Source: Fragilariopsis cylindrus CCMP1102 (lineage: Eukaryota > Bacillariophyta > Bacillariophyceae > Bacillariales > Bacillariaceae). Taken from it: DNA of 64,000 nucleotides. Every line of letters begins with the position of its first letter. The first letter of the stretch is position 1. The translations under genes were made by a program, and so were the position numbers. The notes below the pieces were generated by a model that was not told the origin of the DNA, did no database searches, and saw only the letters and a list, made by a program, of their open reading frames with translations. Shown piece after piece: positions 41,171 to 52,459 of this stretch. The stretch covers positions 558,001 to 622,000 of the forward strand of contig FMBT01000292.1 of the NCBI GenBank assembly GCA_900095095.1. The letters run 5' to 3'.

Positions 41171-42510
41171 ATGATCATGACGAAAGAAACGTTTGCTTTT
41201 TGGTGTATCTCTATTGGTAGCGTTGCTGGTTTTTCTCCAGGTAAGACAAGAAGAAGTTCGACGTTTTTCTAGGTCAATATCTTTTCTTTTTTGAACCCTT
41301 CTTGCCTTTTTTTCTTTTAACCATGATATGATGTGTGTTATTTCTTAATCGGCTTACCCATATCACTTTCTCTCTCTCTCTCTCTCTTGTATCGGTACTG
41401 GAATTAATGATGTATATCTATGGTAATTTACAATATGAATCAATCAATCAACCAATCTATCAATCGTTAGCCGTTAATCCTACTAGTCTTGCCTTACAAA
41501 GATCGTCGGGAGTTGGCGCAGTCAACACAGTCCAAGTGTGCTCACTTACTGGATGTTCATGTGCATCGTGTACCGGTTTAAACAGTAAAGTTGCGTCTCA
41601 TACATCAGGATGTAGTTGTTCTGGTTGCGTCAATAAACGTCGTAGAACAGTTTTATTCGCTGATGCAGCAGATGCTGCTGAAGAAACCGCCGCCGATGTA
41701 GTAGCCGTAGCCGATGAGGCACCAAAGAAAAGACCTGCTGCAGGAAAATCCCTTAGCGAGTTTGCGGAGGGAACTACCGTCACCGGAACAATCAAATCAT
41801 TAGCTTCGTATGGTGCCTTTGTTGATATCGGTGCCACCACAGATGGTTTGTTGCACGTTTCCCAACTTACAACTGAATTCGTTAGTGATCCTGCTGACCT
41901 TGTCAAAGCAGGACAAGAAGTTGAAGTTCGTATCGTCAAAATCGATGCCGAAAAGGGACAAATCGCTCTAAGTATGATTTCAGAAGAAGATGCAGCTGCA
42001 GCCAGTGAAGCTGCCAAGAAGGGTCGTGGTGCTCGCCCACAACGCGGTGGTCGTAGAGATGACAGCGCTGTCTTGAACGCTTTGAATACAAAGGGATGGG
42101 ATGTTGGTCTCATGGTAGAGGGTCTTGTTGTCAGTACGACTGATTTCGGTGCCTTTGTGAAAGTCAATGCTGCATTATTGAACGCTGAAGTCGAGGGTGA
42201 ATTTGATGGTCTTGTACATATTTCGGCTTTAGGTGCCGGTCGAGTAAACTCAGTATCCGAAGTTGTCAAAGCAAATGATAAGGTTCAAGTTCGTTGTAAG
42301 CAAATTGCAGACAATAAGGTTTCTCTTACCATGCTTACCGTAGAAGACGAGGAAGCCAAGGGAGCAGCTGGTGGCCGAGGTGGAGGCGGTGGTGGTTTCG
42401 AATTTGATCGTGGTGATATGGGTGCTAAGGATTGGAAGGAAAGCCAAGCTACGATCGAGGAAGAAGAGAAAGGTAACTTTGTGAACACTGCCCTTATGGT
42501 AAAACGATAG
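41171..42510 (+). CDS. Plastid S1-domain RNA-binding protein
   Basis: Two exons, 41171-41240 and 41471-42510, about 369 residues; the intron contains a (TC)n run. The N-terminus (FAFWCISIGSVAGFSPA) is a signal peptide with Phe at the predicted cleavage site, so plastid targeting is likely. A Cys-rich segment (CSLTGCSCASC ... GCSCSGC) follows. Two S1 OB-folds come next: GTTVTGTIKSLASYGAFVDIGATTDGLLHVSQL and GLMVEGLVVSTTDFGAFVKVN...DGLVHISALG. The tail is Gly-rich and acidic. The pair of S1 domains resembles the plastid ribosome-associated PSRP-7/EF-Ts leader of green algae, but no EF-Ts domain follows. The likely role is in plastid mRNA binding or translation. Confidence 0.8.
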
Positions 42511-43021
42511 ATAAAAAGTAGGCAATTTTCCCATTTAACGATCACAATATATATCATTAATATTCATATAAACAGCAAACAATTACAAGGAAAGTAAGGA
42601 AAAATCTCATGTACACAATGATAGTTTGACTTTAACACACACACTGTATGACTTGCGTTATGAGATTTAGAATCTTCTAGATGAATCGATTCAATCGAAA
42701 TCTTTAGGATATATATTTATACATATATATATATTTACAAATAAAGAATGTTTTGTTAAAGATAATAAGTTAAGACGGTAGAAGAAAAAGGTTAGAAACT
42801 CTCAATTCCTAGCCAAATCTTTATCATAGTGTTTAGCAACTATATTAAAGCACCATTATTAGCTAGCTAGCTAGATTCTAGGTAAACCGCTGGCTGTAAT
42901 GGATAATGAGAGTGATAGGCGAAAACGACTTTTATAAAAAATATATCTAGTAGGAGGATTTAACGAAAGAATGAATTGAAAGTCTATATTAAAAAATTAT
43001 GCATGGATAATGGATAGATTC
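42511..43021. other. Convergent intergenic region
   Basis: About 510 bp, AT-rich, between stops of the S1 protein and the oxygenase-like gene. An ATATAT run lies near 42720-42735 and GCTAGCTAGCTAG near 42862-42873. No gene is seen. Confidence 0.5.
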
Positions 43022-45061
43022 TTACTTTGCTTCACAATTCCACCATATCTGTAACTCCGCGCGGAGACCTGATCGAGTAGGAAAACGACATTGCAAATTT
43101 TCAGAACCTCCAGTATTTACAACTATTCGTCCTTTTGATCCATCAATGGAAACACCCCTAGCGATACGACGACTTGGATTAGCGTAGTTAGATAGATGAT
43201 TATCAACGAAAAGATTGGTACCTCCTCGATAATCCTCACCAGCTCCATTAGCTAATGATATTGAAGTTCGAATACAAAACCTCGAATCGCCTTGAAGATC
43301 AAACTTCAAATCACAAGTGTCTCGTTTTGTTGAAGAGCGAAAGGGCCACAGGCGAAAATATGATTGGTAGTGAACTCGCTCGTTGTGCATACGGCTTCTT
43401 GTTATCCAATCTATATATGTTGTTTCGTTAAGAGCAGATGATGGTGTCCGATGGAGTGGCCTTTCTTGTCCATCCGATCTTAGCTTGACGTCACGACCGT
43501 CCATAGGACCAGTCGTTAGTATACGAAAAGCAATAGGTTGAACAGAAGTATTTATTTTGCTTCTACTAGAACTTTCATTCTGCGATTCTTTCTCATCTTC
43601 TAGAGGTATCGTATTATTATGCAGATGAGCCAAATATGTTACATCCAAAAGATTTCTCACTTTCTGCACAATTGAAGGTGTCCATCGGTGTAAAAGTGAA
43701 ACATCGAATTGGACATCGAAATGATCTCCACCATCGTTGATCAATGCATCGCCCATCATAAGGGCCATCATGATCTCCTTGTCCTGAATAATATTGTCAT
43801 GTATACCTCGAAAACACTGGTCATAAATAATTTGTCTATTAGCAGCACATTCGCCTTGCTCATCAATTAGATCAGTTTTGTTAGTTTGTTGCATACATCC
43901 TATTAGTTGTTGATTTTGCTGTTCCAAATGTGATGGCCTACGATCTGAGCAAGGCATAAACCAGGAAATATTCACCCCAAGTGAATATTCTTGAAGCTTT
44001 GTTTTCTCTTGTTCACTTGAAGATCGAGCAGAATAATCTTCAAAAAGCACACGCTTGGAGGGTATATGCAATACTCCTTTCGAACAGTCTATCATCTTTT
44101 TTTTATGCATCATCATCTTCTGAAACCATCCAAGTTTTTCAATACTACGATCTGCTAACCCTCCAGAACATTCATTAACGTGATCTTTCCACCCTCTAAC
44201 ATCTAATAGCTCATATAGAAGCACATCAAAATCTGTATTAACGCTCAACTTTTCTTTCATTGAACTTAATGGTAAGATTTGCAATAATGCGCATGTAAAT
44301 GCTGCGATCGCAATAAACATAGTAATCGCAATCCGTCGCAAAGTCAAATTCATTAGGACTTGGTTGTGATTGCGATTGTTGTTATTATTATTTCTGCTTT
44401 CGTTACGAGCGGGTCGTCCCTGCGGATCCAATAGAATGACTTCAAAATCTTCTCCGGGAACACGTATGTTCCGAAGATCTTGAACGGCCAGAGATATCGT
44501 GGCTTCCGCCTCACGTCGTTGCTGCTCTAAGTGTTGTTCTTCTAGTTGTCCTTGGTGGATGAGATTGTCAATGTTATTATTAAAATTGATACCATCGTTC
44601 CTAGGTCCTCGTAATAGTTGTGGATTGTTTCGTTGATCGTCACCGTTGTCGTTGTTATTATTATCATCATTATTATTATTATTATTAGCAACATTATCTA
44701 CAGGAAGTAAATTAGCTCTTGGTGGTTGTGGAGGTTCTGTGTCGCGGACTAATCGTCCATCCTCATCGATACGGGCTGTACCACCGTTTCTAGTTTCTTT
44801 GTATTCAGCCGTCAGTAATCGAATTTCATGCTTTCGTCGATGAAACGCCTGTCGCAAAAGTACACGTTCATCGCATCGATTATTATTTTTGAGGCGATGC
44901 CAAGAATCGGTACTGTATTTTTCATCGCCAGTGCCTGACAAGATTTCCAATATATCGTCGTCACTTATCAAATGCTGACAGGATAGGAATTCGTTCAAAT
45001 CTTCTTGACTCAATAAATCGTCTTTCCTGCTGCTGCTGCTACTACTACTACTATCGTCCAT
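43022..45061 (-). CDS. Membrane-anchored prolyl-4-hydroxylase-like (2OG oxygenase) protein
   Basis: Single exon, 679 residues, ATG at 45061. The first ~230 residues are polar with Ser, Asn and Arg/Gln-rich tracts. One transmembrane segment (IAITMFIAIAAFTCALLQIL) is followed by a Cys-containing lumenal region. The C-terminal ~100 residues look like the end of a double-stranded beta-helix oxygenase: FCIRTSISLANGAGEDYRGGTNLF, GSKGRIVVNTGGSENL and RSGLRAELQIWWNC. In active P4H-type enzymes the distal iron His sits in the SENLH-type motif; here it reads SENLQC. A clear H-x-D pair is also not evident. It may be a divergent or inactive member. Type II topology in the secretory pathway is inferred. 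Confidence 0.5.
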   Translation of the reverse strand: MDDSSSSSSSSRKDDLLSQEDLNEFLSCQHLISDDDILEILSGTGDEKYSTDSWHRLKNNNRCDERVLLRQAFHRRKHEIRLLTAEYKETRNGGTARIDEDGRLVRDTEPPQPPRANLLPVDNVANNNNNNDDNNNNDNGDDQRNNPQLLRGPRNDGINFNNNIDNLIHQGQLEEQHLEQQRREAEATISLAVQDLRNIRVPGEDFEVILLDPQGRPARNESRNNNNNNRNHNQVLMNLTLRRIAITMFIAIAAFTCALLQILPLSSMKEKLSVNTDFDVLLYELLDVRGWKDHVNECSGGLADRSIEKLGWFQKMMMHKKKMIDCSKGVLHIPSKRVLFEDYSARSSSEQEKTKLQEYSLGVNISWFMPCSDRRPSHLEQQNQQLIGCMQQTNKTDLIDEQGECAANRQIIYDQCFRGIHDNIIQDKEIMMALMMGDALINDGGDHFDVQFDVSLLHRWTPSIVQKVRNLLDVTYLAHLHNNTIPLEDEKESQNESSSRSKINTSVQPIAFRILTTGPMDGRDVKLRSDGQERPLHRTPSSALNETTYIDWITRSRMHNERVHYQSYFRLWPFRSSTKRDTCDLKFDLQGDSRFCIRTSISLANGAGEDYRGGTNLFVDNHLSNYANPSRRIARGVSIDGSKGRIVVNTGGSENLQCRFPTRSGLRAELQIWWNCEAK

Positions 45062-45551
45062 TCTTGCATGGTTGAAGTGTATGTAATATAAAGAATAACG
45101 AAATTCACATAGCTAAGAATTTCTGACAAATCTCAAATCATAGAATGTTTAAATGTTGACACACAAAAAATAAAAATCTTATTAAGACTTATTTAGTTTC
45201 AAGGAACTACGAATTAACTCAAATCAACCAATTTCTTGTTACTAATACTCCATTCAATCTAGCACTTTAGGTCTAGTAGCAAACCTACTATCATGTGCAA
45301 GGTTCAATAAAAATTACACAAAGACTACGAGAGAGGAACGAAAGAAGGAAGGAAGGAAGAGAGAATAACTACTACTAGCCTTAATAGAGTAAAAGGTAGT
45401 AGGACAATAAAAGAAAATCAGCATGCAAGGAAAAAGGTAGAAGGTAGAACAAGATGCATATAGATAGCTAAAGTAGAATACAGTAAATTGTGGAACATAT
45501 TGACTAATAGATTAGATTTAATAATAATACTATATGTACTGATGATGGTTA
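45062..45551. other. Intergenic region
   Basis: 490 bp between two minus-strand genes; purine-rich GGAAGGAAGGAAG run near 45347-45360. No gene is seen. Confidence 0.5.
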
Positions 45552-47021
45552 TTATTTTTCAAGAAACTCATCAATGCACCACTTTGGAGCTTGTTTCTTA
45601 ATAGATATGTCACCTCCTCCAATTAGTGGTTGCGTACCTTTGCCTTCCTTATCAAGCAACAAGTACCCACCACTACCCCATCCTGCTGAAACTATCAAAA
45701 GAGTTGTATCAGACCAGTCATTGTCAACCTCCCATTCTTCTCGTCGATTAAAGGTACTAGCAGAACACGTCAATTTTCCCAGCAAACTTTGTCCAGCCCA
45801 TCGTCTGTTGTATTTATTTTGTAATCCAAGAACTCTGTTCCTCTTCCATATACCAAAGATACATCTTTCATTAAATACGTTTGATAAAACCAATGTTGTG
45901 GAGTCGTTGTTTGGTGCGACGGAAAGATATTGACCGGATATTTGATGTCGTATCCATGCGTAGCGAACAAATTCTGCTCTTGGTTTGGTCCATGACTTAT
46001 CCTGAATGAATCGCTCTGTGCGCCTATTAACTGTCTTCGTTTTGAAATGTAATGTATCATTTTTACTATCTAAAGAGTCGATAACTTCGGATTGTTGCTG
46101 TAAGGAAATGTTGAGATTACCAGCTAGGGAACCAAGTTCTTGTAATTGTTGATTTATTGTATCTAAATGTTGGTCTTGCTGAATAAGAACGGTATCGTTG
46201 GACGTTGTATTGCTGTCGCTACTTCCATTGACAGTTGTATCGTTATGTTTAACATTCTTGAATAGCTTCACCTTATCGTTGATAGATGAAGCGGATGCAT
46301 CGGTCTTCTCACCTGACGTCATCATCAATCCTCGTTGTACGTGCTGTAATACCAACTGTCGCTGTCGCAAAGCCGAAACGTCCTCTTGTAGTTGCAAAGC
46401 AAGGTCTTCATCATTGGTAGTATCTTTACAAGCATTATCATTAACGCTATCGTTATTATCCTTTCGTTGTTGACCTATCATTGTCGACGCCTCTGTGATT
46501 TTTTTGTTCACTTGTCGATGCATATCGTCGCAAATCAACCTACATGTCTCCTTTTGTTCGTTAGTTTCACAATCCTCCAGTACCTGAAGATTGGCGTGAT
46601 AATTCTGGAGAGCCTGTGCCGCAGCCTTATATAGGTCAGGAACCTGTTCGTACACTTTCGGTGGCCCCAACGTACCCTTATTATTTTTCGTATCGTTGAT
46701 AGTATCATCTTTGTATTCTGGTGGATCTACATCTCGACTCAATTTATTTAATATAAAACCTGACCAGGTCATTCCTCGTAACATACGATTGGCTTTATCT
46801 AATGTGTATTCTGTATCGTCAGCCATATTTTCAGCATTTTGAAGTTGTTCGCCTTGCCCAATCGTTGCTTCTAAAGTTTCTCGACCTACCATCACAGCTT
46901 CAACGGCAGCTTGTTGAGCTCGTTGGTATTCTTCCTCTCGATTGTAGGACTCCGTCATTTCGTTATCATTCTTAACTTCTGCCATCCTTTGCTGTTGCTG
47001 TGCCTCCGAGAACAAGCTCAT
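45552..47021 (-). CDS. Qbc-SNARE fused to a C-terminal beta-trefoil-like domain
   Basis: Single exon, 489 residues, ATG at 47021. A Qb SNARE helix covers about 35-97, with the zero-layer Gln in GQGEQLQNAE and the family ending LRGMTWSGFILNKLS. A linker with another helical stretch (120-235) follows. A Qc SNARE helix covers about 280-340 (LDTINQQLQELGSLAGNLN...VIDSLDSK). This is the SNAP-25/SNAP-29 layout, without a membrane anchor. The remaining ~140 residues (346-489) add a compact domain: YAWIRHQISGQYLSVAP, FGIWKRNRVLGLQNKYNRRW, REEWEVDN, AGWGSGGYLLL. The repeated strand-turn pattern resembles a fascin-type beta-trefoil. The fold call for this domain is inference; the SNARE call is firm. 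Confidence 0.8.
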   Translation of the reverse strand: MSLFSEAQQQQRMAEVKNDNEMTESYNREEEYQRAQQAAVEAVMVGRETLEATIGQGEQLQNAENMADDTEYTLDKANRMLRGMTWSGFILNKLSRDVDPPEYKDDTINDTKNNKGTLGPPKVYEQVPDLYKAAAQALQNYHANLQVLEDCETNEQKETCRLICDDMHRQVNKKITEASTMIGQQRKDNNDSVNDNACKDTTNDEDLALQLQEDVSALRQRQLVLQHVQRGLMMTSGEKTDASASSINDKVKLFKNVKHNDTTVNGSSDSNTTSNDTVLIQQDQHLDTINQQLQELGSLAGNLNISLQQQSEVIDSLDSKNDTLHFKTKTVNRRTERFIQDKSWTKPRAEFVRYAWIRHQISGQYLSVAPNNDSTTLVLSNVFNERCIFGIWKRNRVLGLQNKYNRRWAGQSLLGKLTCSASTFNRREEWEVDNDWSDTTLLIVSAGWGSGGYLLLDKEGKGTQPLIGGGDISIKKQAPKWCIDEFLEK

Positions 47022-47445
47022 GATTAATATCTTTCAAATGATTATATGAGCAAGAACTTTTTATAATAAGGTTTACGACACGATTGTTTGTGAAGCAAAG
47101 AGTTGTTCGTTGTTCATCGGTTCAGTTTTCGAGTTTCTATTATGTACTTTTGATGTTCTTTTTCTGTTAGTAAATTATTGCAAAACACGAACAGAAAAAA
47201 GTAGAAGTATTATCGGATTCCCGCGAGTTCGTGACTTTAATATTATTTTATTCATAAAATCGATACTAACGTTTGTTAGGTAAACTCTTAAAATACTCAA
47301 TACGGTATACATATTATATTATATTATATTATATAGTATACATAATATCATAAATACATACATATGCTAAAGGGAGCCATGATGAAAAGTTAAAGCCTAC
47401 ATCTGAAAGTTTAAGAAAAAGTTGAATTGTTGCTTTCAATGGTAG
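47022..47445. promoter_or_regulatory. Upstream region of the SNARE gene, abutting a retrotransposon
   Basis: About 425 bp between the SNARE ATG and the outer LTR. It contains a TATAT-type repeat at about 47308-47337. The transposon has separated this region from whatever lay further upstream. No gene is seen. Confidence 0.5.
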
Positions 47446-47826
47446 TGTTGAAATACAGTAATCGCAACGCCGTGGATATTGGTATGTTGCTTATTACGTA
47501 ATGCTTGAAGATACTAGGATGATATATAGGTTTGAATACTATGTATGGCTAGCTTATTAACTTGTTGTTATTATTTACCTATTGCATAAGTTCTATAATA
47601 AATAATGACCAACATTGATTGACATCCGAGGTGCCGATGGAGGTGCTTACATTAACGCAATGTAAATACGACACATCTTTTCTCTTCAATTATCAACCAC
47701 ACGATAATGTGCAGCATATATATATTTATTGTGAGGAAACAACATGCACAAGCGTCACAACGTTCATGACATAAAATGACTGTTGTGAAAACCTCACGGG
47801 ACCCATAAATAATTGAATCCCCAACA
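47446..47826 (-). repeat. LTR of outer element (3' LTR in element orientation)
   Basis: 381 bp with TGTTG...CAACA termini. The adjoining 47827-47836 reads, on the minus strand, TGTAGGAGTG, the likely polypurine tract priming plus-strand synthesis. Confidence 0.95.
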
Positions 47827-47889
47827 CACTCCTACATTTGAATTGATGTACTAGCATCGATTCGAATGTAATCAACATGTCCCTTCCAT

Positions 47890-50800
47890 TCAATTAGAAA
47901 GGTCCTTGGCAGCAGCTGCCTTAGCATCATTGTACTCTTTATTACATTGTGCTATCGAATTCTCATCGTGGCCCATGAGGGAGTTACGATGAGTTCTAAA
48001 CAAGCTCCCCTGCAACGGCTTAGTCAAATAATCCGATACCATCTCCTTTGTGGGATGATATATCACACGAATGCTTCCTTCTTTGATTTTGCTTGTCACA
48101 TAGAAGTATCGGATATTGATGTGTCTAGTTCTCTTGGTACTAGACGCTTGTCCATTGTTCTCGAGTTGTATTGTGCTTGTGTTGTCCTGTTGAATGACAA
48201 CGTCTGAACCAATCTTGTTGAGGATTGAATCAGGATTAATTGACTTGAGTTGCTCCCCAACGAATAATTGAATCCATTCAATAAAATTCATAGCGTCATC
48301 AACCCCAACCAATTCTGCTTCAGTCGAGCTCTTCGTGTTGATCTTTTGCTTCAAGGACATCGACATCAGTGCGCCCTGGCCCCATGTCAACACAGCACCA
48401 GTATGACTTCTCATGTCTTTGTGTATAGCAAATGATGCGTCTACTGACCACAACAGTTTCCCACTTCCATCCCATCCCAACACGAGAGGAATGGATATTG
48501 TTAACCTCAGATATTTCATCACTCTGGTCAACTTTCGATAGTCAGAGCGTGTAGGAGCTTTGACTCGGGTGCAGAGGTAAGCAACAGCCACTTGGAGATC
48601 TGGTCTTGCCCTCTTAGCAGCAAACAACAACCGAGCTGTCGATCGGTGGAAGAAATCTGCTTCTTTTTCATTCAATAGTTCTGAATCCTCATCCACATCA
48701 AACAGATTATCACTAGCTGGTGTGGGAGCGGTTCCATTCATATCGCTTGGCATTTCGGCCAGTATGTCTTCTAGATAGTCATACATAGTGACCTTAACCT
48801 TGTTCTTTTCACTATAGTCAATGGTTATGCCGAGGTAGTCATGTATGTCACCAGTGGTAGCTGATAATGGCTTCTTGATGGTACCAAATTCTTTGTTTAC
48901 ATCATCAAGTACTGAGTCTATTACAGATTGCTTTATGTGCGATATTTTCAAATCGTCCACATGAAATTGGATAGTGCATTGGTTCCCTTCGATCATTTTG
49001 TTGAAGGTGCATCTATCATAGCAGTTTGGTTCATATCCCCATTCAATCAATTGCTTACTGAGCTTCTTGTAGAATAGGATAGCTCCAAGGAGTGTACCAT
49101 ATACAGCCTTGGTCAGTTTGGCATATACATATTCTTTTCCATTCCTCTCCACTATATTCCGCTTGTATTTAGGATCAATGGCACATATCATTGTCACCAT
49201 TGCTCCTTCGAACTTGAGGTAACAGTCCTTATCAGCTGGGTAATCAGCCTGTAGGAAAGCGCCTGGTATATCACATGTAGCAACCTTCCTACCTTCAATG
49301 GCATCCATTAGACAGGATGTCATTAGAGCGTATATAGATACAGTTGGTGAGCTGGATTCATCTTTTGATATGTATTCACGTTGGGGTCTCCCATCCGCAC
49401 ATCCTCTTGCTTTAACCTTTCCACATCTTTTTCTTTTTAGGAACATAAGATAGTTTAGGGCTTCGAATCGTATCGAACGGCTTGCTTCCGATGGTAATAA
49501 CATCTTCACTGCTCCCATTCCTAGGAGGTTGTCATCAAGCTCCTTCATGGTTGCTTCATATCCCATTGCGCCGAATTCCTTTAACCCCCTATTGAAACCA
49601 TACTGTGGAGTTGATTTCGATGCCTCTACATGACTATATGAGGTAATGGTGTTAAGGACGTATGCTTGCTTTGAATGCGCTAGGTTCCAGTATGAACCCA
49701 GGTTCGAATCAAGCTCACGTGGAGCGGATGGTTCTTCTTCTTCTACTTCTTCTTCAGATGTACCATTAGTAATAATGTCATCTTCGGATGCTATGTTGGA
49801 TTGCATCATATCATCATCGTCAAGATCATCTTCAATTAAGTTAGTATTATCTTCAACGATGATTCTTCTCTTCTTCTTCTTCTTCTTATCCTTCCCACAC
49901 TCCTGCTTTGATGTTGAGTTAGCGAGATTCATGCCGGATCGGGTTCGACTGTCAAGGATAATAGGTTCATCTTCATTTTCATTAAGAGTGTCCCTGTTGT
50001 GTTGTTGTATTGGATTCTGGAAGAAGTCGATTTGCGAGTCAGGGTCATCACCACCAAATTGTCTTGAATCAGGATCTGATTCAATAACGGTCTTGTCTTT
50101 TGCTTCCAGCTTTAGTTCCTTTTTAAGCTCCTCTCGATATTCTTCATCCATTTTGAAATCAATATTGGAGGCATTACTGTCATCATCATTGATCACATTA
50201 GCAGCAAAGTTGTCTAATGTAACCCTTCCATTGATGTCAGCAAATTCAATTCCTTCTGGTTGTCTTTCTTGTTCTCCAATCTCATTTACAGTATTGATCA
50301 GAGCTTCAGTAGTTGGAGTGATTGTAACCCTGTTGACAGAAACGGGTTGTTTAGTGCTCAGCTTGAACACCACATGACCACTGCCATTGTCGGCACGACC
50401 GATGTACAGGGCATCGATAGATCTTTCTTCATCAGTACTATTAGTTCCTCCGGTATGCCCTTGGACATATTGTCCTACCTTGACAGTAGGGCATCTAAAT
50501 TTCTTTCCTGTTACTATTTCTCTTGGAGATAATATGGAATGGATGCCATTCTGTTTGGGTAGTGAGTTGATTAGCATTGTAACTCGGAGGACCATTTCAA
50601 CTGTGAATCGTTTTGGAATTTTCTTGTATGGCATCATCATTCTTACTGCTCTGATTCTTTCTTTAAGGAATCTAATCTGTCTTTCAACAGTCTCAACGTG
50701 CCTGTCAGCATCACATGTTGATAGTGTGATGTTGTATGGCTTGTCTTGTAGTTCATGTTTGATGCATTCGAATGCACCATCCGCTTCAATTGTCACAACC

Positions 50801-52448
50801 TTAAACACACTCCTACTTTTGTATGTTTGTACTATCTTCAGAATGCATGCCAGTATGGCATCTCGATTGTTCTTTCTAACGCAGTATGTTTGTATCAGCC
50901 CAATGTGCTTGGAGTGTGATATAAGAAACTTGATTCCGTTGATATGCATGATGTCAATTGCCAAGTGGATATTGGAGTATTCCTTCATGATGAATGATGG
51001 GATGTCTGTTACGTCATCCTCTCTTGGCATAATGCTCTTGTTCTTGACAGTCTTTCCTTTCATTGCTGGAACGTCAGGTCCGAATATCTGCTTGGCAATG
51101 CGCACGTCCCTTCTTGTGAAAGGGCTGTTACCAATAACATTATGTTCAATTGCATTGGCCAGATCAAAGTCACTAGGGCATGCTAGTGCTTCTTGGAGGT
51201 CTCTGACTTTTGCGGCTCTTCTGCAATCGATTGCAGAAAAGTGTGCACTCTCCCCTTTTACAGTTTGATGTGCCATGACAATATGGTGGTCTTCGTCAGT
51301 GGTGATGTCGATGCAGTACATCCCATTGGATGTCTTACCAAATCTTATATATGAACCGTCATCATTGAATACATATATTGCATTGTCAATGGCGCTGTCC
51401 ATGACCACTCGCTTGGTATCAGTTAGCATGGCTAGTGATAGCAAGTTTGCTACTCCATTAGGATAGAAATAGTAACCGTCCGATGGGAGAGGCAGGGTGT
51501 CAAGGTCATCACACAGACGTCCAATATCCTTGATCTGGAACTTCGAATCTGTAGTCCGTACAGAAATAGAACTGTTTTCATCAGCTTGGATGTCAGCCAG
51601 GAGGAAGGCATCTTTGAAGATGTGAATAGTAGATCCGCTATCAATAGCAATGGTGGTCCGTGGGCCGACATGCTTACCCCCCCCCCGCTCCTTGCTTTCG
51701 GTGATTGAATTGTAGCAGACAATTCAAATGCTGGAAGTAAATCAGAAACAAAGATAGGATCAGTTGTAACGGAAACAACTTGGTGATTAAGGACATAGGC
51801 ACCGTCCCAAATCATACCACCAGTCCAGTAAGGAGAGATGGCATCATACCAAGTAATATCTTGGCATGATGGGTCATCTATAGGATAGATGGCTGAAGTG
51901 GACGTATGTGTAGGGATACGGGGAACCTTGGATCGAGGCTGGGTGCCAGCTTGGGTTCGATCCTTGGTTCGGCTGTTATCATTCACCAAATGTGGGATTG
52001 GTCCTGAGATAACAGAGCGCCTCTTCCGACTGCGTTTGCGCGCAAAGAAGGCATGTAGGTGGCTTCCGGAGGAGGTCTTGTTGTTCTTGGAGTTGTGCTT
52101 TCTTGAGATGGATTTTGGACGCATCCCAATGACTGGATGGGTGAAAATATTAAGTCTAGAAAGCGTGTGCTCAAATCGTTGAAACACATTGTAGATCGGG
52201 TTGATGTAGTTAATTTTATTGAATATAATGGAATCGATCTCTATGATTGTTTCACCAGCTGTTATGATAGCGTCGCCAATTGCTTCACACATATATGCAA
52301 TGATTTTGCAATATGTGATCCAAATATTATTGTATAGCGAGTAGCATGTAAACCTGGGTAGTAAACCAGTAGAGAGTAGAAACCATCCGAAACAGATGGA
52401 TGAATAGATTGTTGTAATCCATCCAGTATCATACGGATGATAGGGCAT
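47890..52448 (-). pseudogene. pol: Outer element pol: protease, integrase, RT, RNase H (one frameshift)
   Basis: Reads as two frames joined at a 10-C run (51677-51686, plus strand): upstream part 52448 to that run, downstream part to 47890. One extra base in the run breaks the frame just before the protease motif I-D-S-G-S-T (51628-51642). Then come the integrase core (IHLAIDIMHING; TIEADGAF; HVETVERQIRFLKERIR), RT (TCDIPGAFLQADYP; QFHVDDLKISH) and RNase H (VDASFAIHKDMRSHTG; STEAELVGVDDA; QQDNTSTI), ending like other copia pols (KPLQGSLFRTHR). The first ~200 residues before protease are unlike the inner element: a hydrophobic stretch (WITTIYSSICFGWFLLSTGLL) then a basic region (ARKRSRKRR). 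The frameshift may be a real lesion or a sequencing error. Confidence 0.85.
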
Positions 52449-52459
52449 TCGGTCTTCCT

